DNA of 64,000 nt from Liolophura sinensis (lineage: Eukaryota; Mollusca; Polyplacophora; Chitonida; Chitonidae). Each line of letters opens with the position of its first letter. The first letter of the stretch is position 1. Positions 1 through 10,875 of the stretch are shown in pieces. The DNA is taken from positions 67,551,058-67,615,057 of the forward strand of contig NC_088295.1 in assembly GCF_032854445.1 (NCBI RefSeq), read 5' to 3'. Made by a program: the position numbers and the translations under genes. The notes beneath the pieces were generated by a model, which searched no databases, was not told where the DNA came from, and was given only the letters and a program-made list of their open reading frames with translations.

Positions 1-27
1 CAGATAGACACTGTTTGTCTTTGTCAG

Positions 28-124
28 GATTTACCACACGATTGTCCTAGATGACCCTTACACAGATCCTGATGGACTGGTCATCCCAGACAGGTCACCA
101 GAGCCCACCAAAGAACAACTCGAT
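28..124 (+). CDS. PPIL4: PPIL4 exon (first in window)
   Basis: The acceptor is TTTGTCAG before 28 and the donor is GTAAGA from 125. The exon starts in phase with one base left from the upstream exon and encodes the last strand of the cyclophilin domain plus the start of the linker ([14 protein letters not shown]). That linker is a signature of PPIL4 rather than of other cyclophilins. Confidence 0.92.
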
Positions 125-3100
125 GTAAGATCCATTTATTTCTTTATTTGATTGGTGTTTCATGCTGCACTCAAGAATGCTTCACTTATATGATGGCGGC
201 CAGCATTGTGGTGGGAGGAAACCGGGCAGAGCCCTATAAAAACCCACAACCATCAGCATGTTGCCGGTAGACTTTCCCATGTACAGCCGGAGAGGAAGGC
301 AGCATAAGCTGGACTTGTTATATCCATTAATATGTTGTTAACAGATTGACATTACATAATAATGGCTCTTACAATAAATTCGTTTTTTTTTTCTTCATAA
401 CATATTATCCTTTTAATTATAAAAGGGGTTTTTAAAAACCTGTTCTACAAAGTAATCCATTTGGTATGACAAATGTATTGATCTTAGAAAAATGTCGGCT
501 ACATTTCAGTATGACATAAGACCAGGATGGGACTTCCTGATGAGTGTAAGAGTGTGTGTTCTCACATTTTTCTTATATATACACAGACATGATTTTCTGC
601 ATTGTTTTTCCAGAGTGGACGTATTGGAGCAGAGGAAGACATAGATGACACTAAAGGGATGACAGAGGCTGAAATTCAAGAGTCCCTGGAGAAGAAAGAA
701 GCTCAAGCTAATGCTCAGATCCTGGAAATGGTCAGTGAGCTGCTTCTTCATTTGTTACTGTAACTCTTCAACCTTGTCACTATTGTGCATAGATCATCAT
801 GTCTCAACCCATGTGTCACTAGTGTGGGTAGAGCTTCATGTGTCAACCCATGTGTAACTATTACACTCATCCCTGTGTAACTATTGTGCATAGATCTTCA
901 TGTCTTAATCCATGTGTCACTAGTGTGGGTAGAGCTTCATGTGTCAACCCATGTGTCACTATTGTGGGTAGATCTTCATGTCTAACCCTCACTATTGTGC
1001 ATAGATCTTCATGTCTTGATCCACGTGTCACTATTGTGAGTAGATCTTCATGTCTCAACCCCTGTGTCACTATTGCAGGTAGAGCTTCATTATTTCAACC
1101 CCTGAGTCACTGTTGTGGGTAGATCTTCATGTCTTAATCCATGTGTCACTGTTGTGGGTAGATCTTCATGTTTCAACCCATGTGTCACTATTGTGGGTAG
1201 ATTTTCATGTCTCAACCCATGTGTCACTATTGTGCATAGATCTTCATGTCTCAACCCATGTGTCACTATTGTGGGTAGAGCTTCATGTCTAAACCCATGT
1301 GTCACTGTTGTGGGTAGATTTTCATGTCTCAACCCATGTGTCTCTATTGTGGGTAGATCTTCATGTCTAACCCCTCTGTCACTGTTGTGGGTAGATCTTC
1401 ATGTCTCAACCCATGTGTCACTATTGTGGGTAGAGCTTCATGTGTCAACCCATGTGTTACTATTGTGGGTAGATTTTCATGTGTCAACCCATGTGTCACT
1501 ATTGTGGGTAGATCTTCATGTCTAACCCCTGTGTCAGTATTGTGCATAGAGCTTCATGTCTTAATCCATGTGTCACTATTGTGGGTAGATCTTCATGTCT
1601 AACCCCTGTGTAACTATTGTGCATAGATCTTCATGTCTCAACCCATGTGTCACTATTGTGGGTAGATCTTCATGTCTAACCCCTGTGTAACTATTGTGCA
1701 TAGATCTTCATGTCTCAACCCCTGTGTCACTATTGTGGGTAGAGCTTCATGCCTAACCCCTCTGCCACTGTTGTGGGTAGATTTTCATGTCTAACCCCTG
1801 TGTCACTATTGTGCATAGATCTTCATGTCTTAATCCATGTGTCACTATTGTGGGTAGATCTTCATGTCTAACCCCTGTGTCACTATTGTGCATAGATCTT
1901 CATGTCTTAATCCATGTGTCACTGTTGTGGGTAGATCTTCATGTCTAACCCTCACTATTGTGCATAGATCTTCATGTCTTGATCCACGTGTCACTATTGT
2001 GAGTAGATCTTCATGTCTCAACCCCTGTGTCACTATTGCAGGTAGAGCTTCATTATTTCAACCCCTGAGTCACTGTTGTGGGTAGATCTTCATGTCTTAA
2101 TCCATGTGTCACTGTTGTGGGTAGATCTTCATGTTTCAACCCATGTGTCACTATTGTGGGTAGATTTTCATGTCTCAACCCATGTGTCACTATTGTGCAT
2201 AGATCTTCATGTCTCAACCCATGTGTCACTATTGTGGGTAGAGCTTCATGTCTAAACCCATGTGTCACTGTTGTGGGTAGATTTTCATGTCTCAACCCAT
2301 GTGTCTCTATTGTGGGTAGATCTTCATGTCTAACCCCTCTGTCACTGTTGTGGGTAGATCTTCATGTCTCAACCCATGTGTCACTATTGTGGGTAGAGCT
2401 TCATGTGTCAACCCATGTGTTACTATTGTGGGTAGATTTTCATGTGTCAACCCATGTGTCACTATTGTGGGTAGATCTTCATGTCTAACCCCTGTGTCAG
2501 TATTGTGCATAGATCTTCATGTTTCAACCCATGTGTCACTATTGTGGGTAGAGCTTCATGTCTCAACCCATGTGTCACTATTGTGGGTAGATCTTCATGT
2601 CTCAACCCATGTGTCACTATTGTGCATAGATCTTCATGTCTTGATCCATGTGTCACTATTGTGGGTAGATCTTCATGTCTCAACCCATGTGTCACTATTG
2701 TGGGTAGATCTTCATGTCTCAACCCATGTGTCACTATTGTGGGTAGATTTTCATGTGTCAACCCATGTGTCACTATTGTGGGTAGATCTTCATGCCCAAC
2801 CCCTCTGCCACTGTTGTGGGTAGAGCTTCATGTGTCAACCCATGTGTCACTATTGTGGGTAGATCTTCATGTCTAACCCCTCTGTCACTATTGTGCATAG
2901 ATCTTCATGTCTTGATCCACGTGTCACTATTGTGGGTAGATCTTCATGTCTAACCCCTGTGTCACTATTGTGCATAGATCTTCATGTCTTGATCCACGTG
3001 TCACTATTGTGGGTAGATCTTCATGTCTTGATCCACGTGTCACTATTGTGGGTAGAGTTTCGTGTCTGGTAATTTCAACATGGTGTTTCCAGTCATGTAG

Positions 3101-6100
3101 CATTATAAATATGTCAGCATTATGAGTGATCTGCCATGAAAGACATTAATCTGCTACCGCCTAATTAATGTTGAATGTGAATTAAACCCTAATTAATCAG
3201 TGAAACCTTGGTAGTGACATTTTGTAGCGTATTCATGAAAGTTTCAGAATATAAATCTGTAAGATATAGAGATCAAAGTATGCTGTTGCAAAATGCTTAA
3301 ATATTAATACATTTCTCGAAAAAATAACAAATGGAGAAACTCTAATCTTTGTTAGTTTTCTTATTTATCATGTAGACTATCTAGACTAACTTCTTGTCCA
3401 AAATTTTATGATACAGTTTCTTTTTCATCTTTAGGTAGGAGATCTTCCCGATGCAGATGTTAGACCGCCAGACACAGTGTTGTTTGTCTGTAAGCTCAAC
3501 CCAGTAACTACCTCAGAGGACCTGGAGATTATCTTCTCACGATTTGGCAAAATTTTAAGGTGTGTTGTCTCTTAAGAACATGTTTAAGTGCTAAACATAC
3601 CACCTTACGCTGTGAATATATTATTTGCCATTAGCAGACCTGTGTAATTGTACGATTTTATACGCCATACATGTGGAAAATAAAAACGTACGCCAAAGAA
3701 GTATAAAATACCCTTAGATGCCATACATGGAAGAAAATAAAATCCAAAGTCTAATTTCATTTTTTTTTTTTTTTATGCAAGTCCGTTTTTAGTATCAGGT
3801 CCACTATTTTAGCACTCCCATTACAGTGAGGATTTAGTAGGAAACCCCCGACTTGCGAATTAATATATCTTAAATGTAGCGTGCAAAGGGTTTCTAAATG
3901 GATACCCATTTATTCCATCTTTATATGTCATCCCTTGTTGAGCACGCTTTTCCAGGCAAAATGGATGCTGATTAAATGCCTGGCAGTGATGTGCATGAAG
4001 AATGCGGATGTAAAAGCACAAAATCACTTTACACTGAGAAATTCTTGAACAAGCCCCCCTTCATAGTTCACAGAGTTACAGCGTGACAACTAGAAAATCC
4101 AGTTCATCACATGATCAGTACAGGTCACAGGTCTAGAACAGCTATCAAACTCAATGAATTCAAGATTGCACCTGTGTCAGACATTTTAGGGTATCCATAT
4201 ATATGACATTTGTTCAGATCTGCATTGTTTTTTACTGCGCAATAAGCAAACGGTTAAAAAAAGCCTGATCACAGAAAATATACGGAAAAAATCAAAGATT
4301 ATACACCAGTTGAACATGCTAAATCCTTAATAACCTCATCTTGAGGTAGAACATGAGGAATTTTCCTCTTAATGACTCAAACTAACACACCAAACATGTC
4401 TTTTGTTTGCCTCTGGGGCAGCTTAGCCCCATTTTTTGAAATTCCTGACGTCTGTTTTAGTGACACAAGTTAAAGGTTACCATAATTAAAACGTTTTTGC
4501 ATTGCCTTTTTTTTTTTTTATTTGAAGTGATTTTTTAAGAAAGGTCAAAAAGATATCTGCCGCATTGTTGTCAGGATTTTGTACACATAAAATTTGATTT
4601 GTACACATAAACATGAGTGTTTGTACACATTACATTCACTACGGGCAGGCACGTCTGCATTAGTCCTCCGGATGTGCAGGCAAATGAGAACTGTGCTTTT
4701 GTTTTCAATTGAGTTTTGTGAATACATGCATTTTGTTTGGGAAATTTCTTGTTCAGCAGGTCACAGTTATCTCCTCCTCCTTAGTGTATAAAGAGTTGTT
4801 TCCCTTGAAGTTTCCAACCCATACCAGTATTGATTTTAGTTCAGGCCTCCAACATCTATCATTTTTCAAACTTTACAGCACAACAGTTATTGATGAGTTG
4901 TGAAACACCTTCATGTGCATCATATTTTTCAAAATTCCTTTTTTGTTGGCATTTTTCAGTTGTGAGGTGATAAAGGACCAGACATCTGGAGAATCACTTC
5001 AATATGCCTTTGTGGAATTTGAAAAGGTAATGTTTCATATCTAATTTACATAATCGTGTCATGAATTGAAAGCATTTCAGAATAAGAACTACATGTTACT
5101 AGAAATCCACTCTTCCATTTTTTCCATTTCTTTTTAAAAAAAACAATTTATTCTGTTTATTCTGCTATTTAGTGTACACAAGTGCTCAATTATTTTGCTT
5201 TGGAATACCACCAAATATGTTCTGTTTGTGTGACAAGAAATCTATGTATACATATACAGTTATAGTCCACAACAAACACTTTTGAAATATCTTCAGACTG
5301 GAGATTGCATAAAGTAACTAAAAACAAATAGATCGGATCTGGTTTTGTATAGTTTAACTTTGTCCTCATTTGAAACAAGGTTGGGTTGATTAAACAAGGT
5401 TGTTCTATTAAAAGAAACTTACTTATTCAATTTTGACTTTATGGTTACCCCAGAGAGATTTAACTAAACAGTTCCCTAACCAGTATTCAAGTAAACAGTA
5501 AGGGGTCAGAAAGTCCATTTCAAAGGTATGAGATTTGGTTGTGATTTTTTGTTAACAGCCAGAAGATTGCGAGTCTGCATATTTCAAAATGGACAACGTT
5601 CTGATTGATGACAGAAGGATTCATGTGGATTTCAGCCAATCTGTCTCCAAACTAAAGTTTGATGGTTAGTGTATCTTACTTTACCTTATTATTAGAGAAA
5701 ATGCCATAAGAATTGGATCTGCCATTGGTCATGTTGCCTTTACTCCAAGCTCAAACAATAACATCGCATGTTCAAATGCGTCTTCTGTTCGTGTTGATTT
5801 AGTTTCATTTCCAAGATTGGAAAAGATGTCAAGATGTCATGCCATTATTAACTCACCTACCCACCCCTGACCTACCCCCACCCACCCCACAACCTACACC
5901 CCCACCCCCCACCCCCACTCCCACTGTTTTTCCGCTTATCTGTTTGGGGATTAGCAGTACATAAATAGAACATCTATTAAATCATAAAAAATCATAAAAA
6001 GTGAACAGATGAGCATGGTGTCATGTATATTAGTTGAGTGGTGTGCCTCTATCACACATTTCCTGTACCGATCAATAATATTGTAAATAATGTTACCTCA

Positions 6101-9100
6101 GGTTCATACATTTGTACATTCGCTCACGTTTTACCCTTCATGGGGCCTTGGTGACAAATAAACTGTTGTTGTTGTTTACGTGCTGGTCTGGACATTTGTC
6201 TGAAAACCACTAGACTGCATTCACACATGGGAAAGTTGTATACCAGTATTCATTGAAATCTGGTTTTCCCCACCCATTAAACTGGCCAACATTCTATGAG
6301 TGTTAGGAGGATTAGGAGAGTCAAGTATAAAATAAACTTTATACTGATACCTCTGTAGGGCAGTGGGATGGTAAGGATGATAGTGGAGGGCGGGGGCTGT
6401 CTCTTTTGGTAACATGTTCTTATGTCAATTGCCTGTGTGTAGTCAGGCGTGATCAAGTTTAGTATCACAATGCGATCATGGTATGGGTCTGAAATTGGTT
6501 TTGAGTATACATGTTCGGCGTTGTTTTGGTTGTCTGTCTGTCTGTCTGTCTCTATCTGGAAGCCCTAGGAGATAATATCTATTTTGGATCATTGTGTAAT
6601 ATCAGAAATAGACAGGAGACATGGGTAAGCCGACAGCTTTTCACATGTTGACGTGGATAGATAGTGATGTGAAACCCGTCTGATGGCTGAACTACTAGTC
6701 GAGTAATCTAACATTTGCCAGACCCTCTGGTTTTATTTCTGTAATAGTAGCAACATAAAAATGTACAGTAGTCATACTGTATTTCACCACTTCAGTGGCC
6801 TAATTGTTAGAGCGTCTGCCTCGAATTCAGGAGATCCTGGGATCAAACCCGGGTCGGGCTATGGTACTTGCTGCTGCCTTGCTTGGCACTCAGCAGTGAG
6901 AGGTTAGAGCAAGGAAACATGACAGGTTGGCCCAGTGACTGAGTGGGATGTGATTTCTGGTGTCTTTGGCATGATGCTTCAGTGGTGGCAGAACTTTGGT
7001 GCAATTGACAGGCTTTGCCACAAGAAGTCACAGTATATGTACACACGCGTAATGACTCCTCATCGTCTTATGACTGAAAAATTGTTAAGTACGATGTTAA
7101 ACCCCAAGCATGCATGCATACTGTATTTGTACTGAAATCCCGTCCATGACAAATTACTAACATTGTCAGAGTCTGAAAGTTCTGTTTTTCTTGGAAAGGT
7201 GTTTTGAGGTTTGTTTGGAAGTTAGGTGTATATCCCACTAAAAACTAAGTTTCAACACCGAGAGGAATACGTCATTGTTCTCCTTGAAATGCACTTTTTA
7301 GGGGCGAATCTTGAGGACGAATATAGCAATTGGGCCTTGTCCTATTGGTGTAGAAGCCTGATTGCTTGCCTAAAACTTGCCACTGTTAAACACTGATTCA
7401 TAATTTTGTCTAGACCAGACTTCATCCCCCGTAATAGCTGCCCATAATACCACAATCATAACTTTGTGGTACTATTCAAATTTCCATATTGCACCTGGTG
7501 TACTTTGATGTTCTTAATTATAGGTGGCAAGGGAAAGCCAGGGGCCAGCATCTTTGGCTCTAACTATGCCATCAAAGATAATACAAGAAAAGACAGGTAT
7601 CCTTTAACAGGCAAACCAAGTTTTATACAGTTACGAATTTATGAAAATGGAATGGTGATCTATTGGCTATTAAATTGCTTTTCAAAGAGGTTAGTTGTTC
7701 TACTTTTTGTTGTGGTTTGTAAGAATAATCTGAGGAAATTTGATTGTGACAGGTTAGTGTACAGTTTTTTGACTATATTGTGGTAAATTTCGATTCTGTT
7801 GGGACTTGGAAGATTTGAGGTGATATGATGAGTAATTATAATTCAAGAACAAACCTTTACCTCCAGGAACCTCTGTGGCCAAGGTGGTTAGCGTGCCAGC
7901 ACAGCGCAATGACCCAGAAGCCTGTCACCAATGCAGTCGCTGTGAGTTCAAGTCCAGCTCATGCTGGCTTCTTCTCTGGCTATATGTGGGAAGATCTGCT
8001 AGCAATCTGTGGATGGTAGTGGGTTTTTCTGCAGGCTGTATTCAGTTTCCTCCCACCATAATGCTGGCTGCCGTTGTATGAATGAAATATTCTTGAGTAT
8101 GGTGTAGAATACCAATCAAGTAAATAAATAAATTTTTTCTCGAACTGATAAGTATTCTGATTCAGATTGAATATCTCCACAAACATTATCTTCTACTTAG
8201 GATTTCAGTATTTATGTGCCTTTCATGAGCTATTATTTGTTTGACTGAATAATTTCCTTAATGATATGTCAGTAAATATGACCTGGTGTTTGAGGAGAAA
8301 GCGGAGTCTGGGTACAGAAAAAAAAGTAACAGTAACAGGAAAGATTCCAAGAGGAGCAAACAGAGATCAACAAGCAGAAGTCGAGACAGATCGGTAAGCT
8401 TTTGAAAGATGTGTGTTTTGTTGTTTTTTTTTTCTCGTCATGCTGTTGTTAATGACTTGTATTACACATAATGCAGTAAAGCAAAACTGTTCATTCACCA
8501 TTCATACCTTAGCATGTAGGTAGTCATAACAAGTTTTGGCATGCACATAATAATATTTCACTAACTGAATAAATTACTACAGCCAGGCAGATTTCTTGGG
8601 GTTTTTTTTTCAGTCAGTTTAATATGTTGTAAAAGTGTCATAATCTAATGTTCATCTTTCACATGAATACCCCAGGGGGTGGTATTAGTCTCATGACCAG
8701 ATATGACAGAATATGGAAGTAATTGCTGTTTCTGTGTAATGTAAAAATAATAAATGAATGAAGAAAAGAAAAAAAAATACCTGTTGAATGAGTTGAAAGA
8801 GCATTGTAGTCTGTCAGACTTGTGTTTATTAGTGGTGACATGATTGAACAGCTTGCAATTCCTTTTATGTATTTAATTTTTTATATTTCTATTTGGTTAT
8901 TTGATTGGTATTTTACGCCACACTCAAGAGTATTTCATTTATACGAAGGTGGCCGGCATTATGGTGGGAGGAAATCAAACAGCCTAGCGGAAACCCACAA
9001 CTGGCAGACTTTCTTGCAGCTTATTTCTTTAGTTGTGACTTTGCTACCTATAAACAAACATACTTGTTACATTTGCATATAGCCATACATATAAAAGAAG

Positions 9101-9939
9101 ATTGTTTACAGCAGCTACAAGACTTTTGGGAGTGTTTTTTTTTATTTGTGTAGCCGGTGGCTCAAAGGCAGAGAAGAGAATCCAGAAGCCCAGTTAATCA
9201 GAGAAAAAAGAAGGAAAACGACAGTTCAGATGAAGATCATTACACGAGATTGGGCCGTAATGAAGGGAAGAAAGTCACAAAAGATAATGACCATGTTCGA
9301 CAGAGGTACAAGGGAGATAAATCAGGCAGTGATTCTGATGATGGGAAGAGAAGTAACCAGTCAAGAGACAGATACAGACAAGAAACGACTGGCAAGAAAG
9401 TGAGCAGAAGACACTACAGTTCTGAAAGTGACTCTGAGGTCGATATTAGAAGAAAGAAAATGACTGATGCTGAGAATAGATACCCCGGTAAGGACACCTC
9501 CAGGAAAGATGATAAAAATAGGAGTGAAGGTAAAGATAAATCCTCCAGTCATAGAAAAAAATCAGATAGTGGCACAAGTGATGATGGCTCTCCAGAGAGA
9601 AAAAGGAGGAAGAAAAAGACTAGAAAACCAGACAACCAATCAGATGACAACTCAGATGATGGGTCAAAGGTCAGGAGAAAAAAAGTGAAATCCAAACATG
9701 GGAAAGACAGGGATTCTGATAATGACAGTGACTATGATAAATCAAGAAAGAAGAAGAGTACAAAAGAGTACTCAAGGGAGAGAATCAGGGAGGACAAAAG
9801 TAATCGGGACAGCTTTCACGAAAACAGAAATGATAGAAAAGACAAAAGTAAACATTCTAATGATAGAAGGGAAAGAAGTAGAGATGAGCATCATTCTGGA
9901 AAAGATAGGAATGAAAAGAGACATAGGGATAGAAGATAA
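28..9939 (+). CDS. PPIL4: PPIL4, peptidyl-prolyl cis-trans isomerase-like 4 (3' part, 8 exons)
   Basis: Joined exons 28-124, 614-730, 3435-3559, 4960-5026, 5559-5664, 7524-7596, 8273-8393 and 9154-9939 give one open frame of about 496 residues ending in TAA; every intron is GT...AG and the phases agree. The first visible residues (VLDDPYTDP, then [20 protein letters not shown]) match the end of the cyclophilin domain and linker of animal PPIL4. An RRM follows, with RNP2-like LFVCKL (exon 3) and RNP1-like YAFVEF (exon 4), then [20 protein letters not shown], very close to vertebrate PPIL4. The family is nuclear, pairs a cyclophilin fold with an RRM, and is associated with spliceosomes. The start codon and most of the PPIase domain lie before position 1, so catalytic residues cannot be judged. 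The charged tail is longer than in the vertebrate protein (about 492 residues in total there). The identity is secure; the exon ends are read by eye. Confidence 0.95.
132..325 (-). mobile_element. SINE family A copy (intron 1)
   Basis: This is a reverse-oriented tRNA-derived SINE. Its A-rich tail appears as TTTATTTCTTTATTTGATTG, followed by the shared core (GGCGGCCAGCATTGTGGTGG) and the body as far as the AGCTGGACTTG segment. The tRNA-like head is missing, so it is 5' truncated. Family A is defined by at least a dozen copies in this window. Confidence 0.8.
614..730 (+). CDS. PPIL4: PPIL4 exon, acidic linker
   Basis: The acceptor is TTTTTCCAG ending at 613 and the donor is GTCAGT from 731. 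It is 117 bp, exactly 39 codons. It begins [12 protein letters not shown], continuing the conserved PPIL4 linker, and ends in a Glu/Lys/Ala-rich helical stretch ([18 protein letters not shown]). The donor has C at +3, slightly weaker than GTRAGT, and a minisatellite begins about 45 bp after it. Confidence 0.93.
775..3067. repeat. 39-bp minisatellite in PPIL4 intron 2
   Basis: About 60 tandem copies of a 38-39 bp unit with core TGTCACTATTGTGGGTAGAT then CTTCATGTCTCAACCCATG. Variants include GTGCATAG for GTGGGTAG and a 38-bp form ending AACCCCTG. Because 39 is divisible by three, long spurious ORFs run on both strands. The array starts about 45 bp after the donor of exon 2 and ends about 370 bp before exon 3. 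It includes a 589-bp duplication (see findings). Confidence 0.97.
3435..3559 (+). CDS. PPIL4: PPIL4 exon, RRM first half
   Basis: The acceptor is CATCTTTAG ending at 3434 and the donor is GTGTGT from 3560. It encodes [20 protein letters not shown] and continues to the RRM first helix ([17 protein letters not shown]). The RNP2-like strand LFVCKL is intact. It ends in phase 2 with AG, completed to Ser by the first base of the next exon. Confidence 0.94.
3560..4959 (+). other. PPIL4 intron 3, no further gene seen
   Basis: AT-rich intron with T-runs near 3762 and 4507. I see no SINE of the three families, no minisatellite and no supported ORF in it. Confidence 0.7.
4960..5026 (+). CDS. PPIL4: PPIL4 exon, RRM RNP1
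   Basis: The acceptor is ATTTTTCAG ending at 4959 and the donor is GTAATG from 5027. This 67-bp exon encodes [20 protein letters not shown] followed by EK. YAFVEF is the RNP1 core with its aromatic residues in place, so RNA binding is likely retained. Confidence 0.94.
5559..5664 (+). CDS. PPIL4: PPIL4 exon, RRM last helix and strand
   Basis: The acceptor is GTTAACAG ending at 5558 and the donor is GTTAGT from 5665. It encodes [20 protein letters not shown] then [15 protein letters not shown], the most strongly conserved PPIL4 block, finishing the RRM. Confidence 0.95.
5868..5932. repeat. C-rich tract in PPIL4 intron 5
   Basis: Runs of three to six C separated by A or AA over about 60 bp. 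On the minus strand this gives several G-runs and could form a G-quadruplex or the matching i-motif. No function is shown. Confidence 0.6.
6531..6552. repeat. (TGTC)n microsatellite
   Basis: About five repeats of TGTC in PPIL4 intron 5. Confidence 0.8.
6785..7116 (+). mobile_element. SINE family C, full length with target duplication
   Basis: The 5' end is tRNA-like: an A-box region GCCTAATTGTTAGAGCGTCT and a B-box region GGGATCAAACCCGGG. The body continues through GGCACTCAGCAGTGAGAGG to a 3' end with ACGATGTTAAACCCCAAGCA. It is flanked by a 12-bp direct repeat CATACTGTATTT (6773-6784 and 7117-7128), as expected for LINE-mediated insertion. It lies in PPIL4 intron 5. It is not a functional tRNA. 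Confidence 0.88.
7524..7596 (+). CDS. PPIL4: PPIL4 exon, Gly/Lys linker after RRM
   Basis: The acceptor is AATTATAG ending at 7523 and the donor is GTATCC from 7597. It encodes [20 protein letters not shown] then TRKD. A Gly/Lys-rich stretch also follows the RRM in vertebrate PPIL4. An open frame runs on into intron 6 but is not supported beyond the donor. Confidence 0.85.
7866..8133 (+). mobile_element. SINE family A, full length (intron 6)
   Basis: Forward copy with a tRNA-like head (CTGTGGCCAAGGTGGTTAGC, then GTGAGTTCAAGTCCAGC as the B-box region), the family core around CCCACCATAATGCTGGC and a tail of AAATA repeats. It lies inside PPIL4 between exons 7524-7596 and 8273-8393 in the same orientation as the gene. 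Confidence 0.88.
8273..8393 (+). CDS. PPIL4: PPIL4 exon, KYDL motif and basic tail
   Basis: The acceptor is GATATGTCAG ending at 8272 and the donor is GTAAGC from 8394. It encodes [20 protein letters not shown] and then an RS/K-rich stretch ending in SRSRDRS. KYDL followed by acidic residues is also seen in vertebrate PPIL4 (KYDLILDE), which supports this exon although the rest is low complexity. Confidence 0.88.
8888..9020 (-). mobile_element. SINE family A fragment (intron 7)
   Basis: Reverse 3' part of family A: TTATTTGATTGGTATTTTAC, then GTGGCCGGCATTATGGTGG and a short body. The head is missing. It ends about 130 bp before the last PPIL4 exon. Confidence 0.8.
9154..9939 (+). CDS. PPIL4: PPIL4 terminal exon, charged tail and stop
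   Basis: The acceptor is TTTGTGTAG ending at 9153. The exon has 261 sense codons and TAA at 9937-9939. The protein is almost entirely Lys, Arg, Ser, Asp and Glu, with SRSP near the start, repeated SDDGS / SDSD clusters and a last segment ending HRDRR. Such disordered, phosphorylatable tails are typical of nuclear splicing factors. The final exon shows no clear sequence identity to the vertebrate tail beyond composition, so this part is assigned by frame continuity with the preceding exon. Confidence 0.88.
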   Translation, partial: PVAQRQRRESRSPVNQRKKKENDSSDEDHYTRLGRNEGKKVTKDNDHVRQRYKGDKSGSDSDDGKRSNQSRDRYRQETTGKKVSRRHYSSESDSEVDIRRKKMTDAENRYPGKDTSRKDDKNRSEGKDKSSSHRKKSDSGTSDDGSPERKRRKKKTRKPDNQSDDNSDDGSKVRRKKVKSKHGKDRDSDNDSDYDKSRKKKSTKEYSRERIREDKSNRDSFHENRNDRKDKSKHSNDRRERSRDEHHSGKDRNEKRHRDRR

Positions 9940-10155
9940 AAGCATTGAGTAGTTATAATCGTGTATGTGTGTAGAATGTTTCTATTTTTATTGCCAGCGT
10001 ATTATTATGTAAATTACTCAATTTTATTTTCATTTACCATTGATGCGGAACTGGTAACTTGTAATACAATTTTCAGAACATGGGGTTGGTATGGCTATTT
10101 TCACATCATAATGAAACAACAATAGTCACAACTACGCATTTTACAGTTGGAGAAA

Positions 10156-10161
10156 ATTAAA
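10156..10161 (+). promoter_or_regulatory. candidate poly(A) signal of PPIL4
   Basis: ATTAAA lies about 220 bp after the stop codon, followed by a T-rich stretch. No AATAAA was seen nearer. It is the best candidate by sequence only; the cleavage site is unknown. Confidence 0.35.
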
Positions 10162-10386
10162 CATTTTTCATCATTTAATTTTTGATTTGTCCCTTGTATT
10201 TTCATAAAGAGGGTGTTGGCTTCGATATTAGTGTTCAGGGAGAGCTAAACAATGTTAGACATTGATAGAAACTTTTTAGCTTAGTAGTGGTTAGATCACT
10301 TCTGTGATGTTGTAGGATTAGCTAGACATGTCTCACATATTGATTCCAGCTCTCACTAGCCCAGCTGTGGTTGTATTTATTTAATT

Positions 10387-10609
10387 GGTGTTTTATGCCG
10401 TACTCAATAATATTTGACTTATTTGACGGCGACCAGCATTATGGTGAGAGGAAACCGTGCAGAGCCCGGTGAAAACCGCAGGTTACTGGCAGACCTTCCC
10501 ACGTACGGCAGGAGAGGAAGTCAGCCTGAGCTGGACTTGAACTCACAGCGACCGCATTGGTGAGAGGCTCTTGGGTCATTACGCTGCGCTAGCACGGAAG
10601 CCTTCGCTT
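10387..10609 (-). mobile_element. SINE family A with target duplication
   Basis: Nearly full-length reverse copy extending to TGGGTCATTACGCTGCGCTA, the complement of the tRNA-like head. It is flanked by TGGTTGTAT on both sides (10378-10386 and 10610-10618). Confidence 0.85.
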
Positions 10610-10787
10610 TGGTTGTATGTCGTAAGGTTGTGAGGTACTCTTGTGAGATGTACTGGTTTCCCCCATGCTGTGTGAGGTTTCCTCAGATAATAAACTTTGG
10701 AATAAGTAAAATATTCTCAAATAAGATGTATATTATCAGTGAAATCAATCAATACCAAAGATATTTGTGATATTTTTCCGAATCCTT

Positions 10788-10875
10788 GTTCCCCCCAACC
10801 CTAATGCTGGCCCCCATAGTAGAAGTAAAATATTCTTAAGTGTATAAAAGCTGTCAAATAAATAAATAAATCAAA
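10788..10875 (+). mobile_element. SINE family A, diverged 3' fragment
   Basis: CCCTAATGCTGGC, AAGTAAAATATTCTTAAGTG and an AAATA tail match the forward 3' half of family A with several changes. Confidence 0.6.

Noticed and set aside
838-3072. Many Cys-rich ORFs on both strands over intron 2 (up to 165 codons)
   Set aside because: They translate a 39-bp tandem repeat, whose length is a multiple of three, and lie inside a PPIL4 intron. Mirror ORFs on both strands show that it is an artefact.
6790-6865. Possible tRNA gene
   Set aside because: A and B boxes are present, but the sequence is the head of a 332-bp SINE with target duplication and has no proper acceptor stem.
7466-7786. 106-codon ORF covering PPIL4 exon 7524-7596
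   Set aside because: Only the part between the AG acceptor and GTATCC donor continues the PPIL4 frame; the rest is intron read-through.
9467-9952. Other plus-frame ORFs over the PPIL4 last exon
   Set aside because: They are shadow frames of the Lys/Arg/Ser-rich coding frame, which continues the spliced upstream exons.
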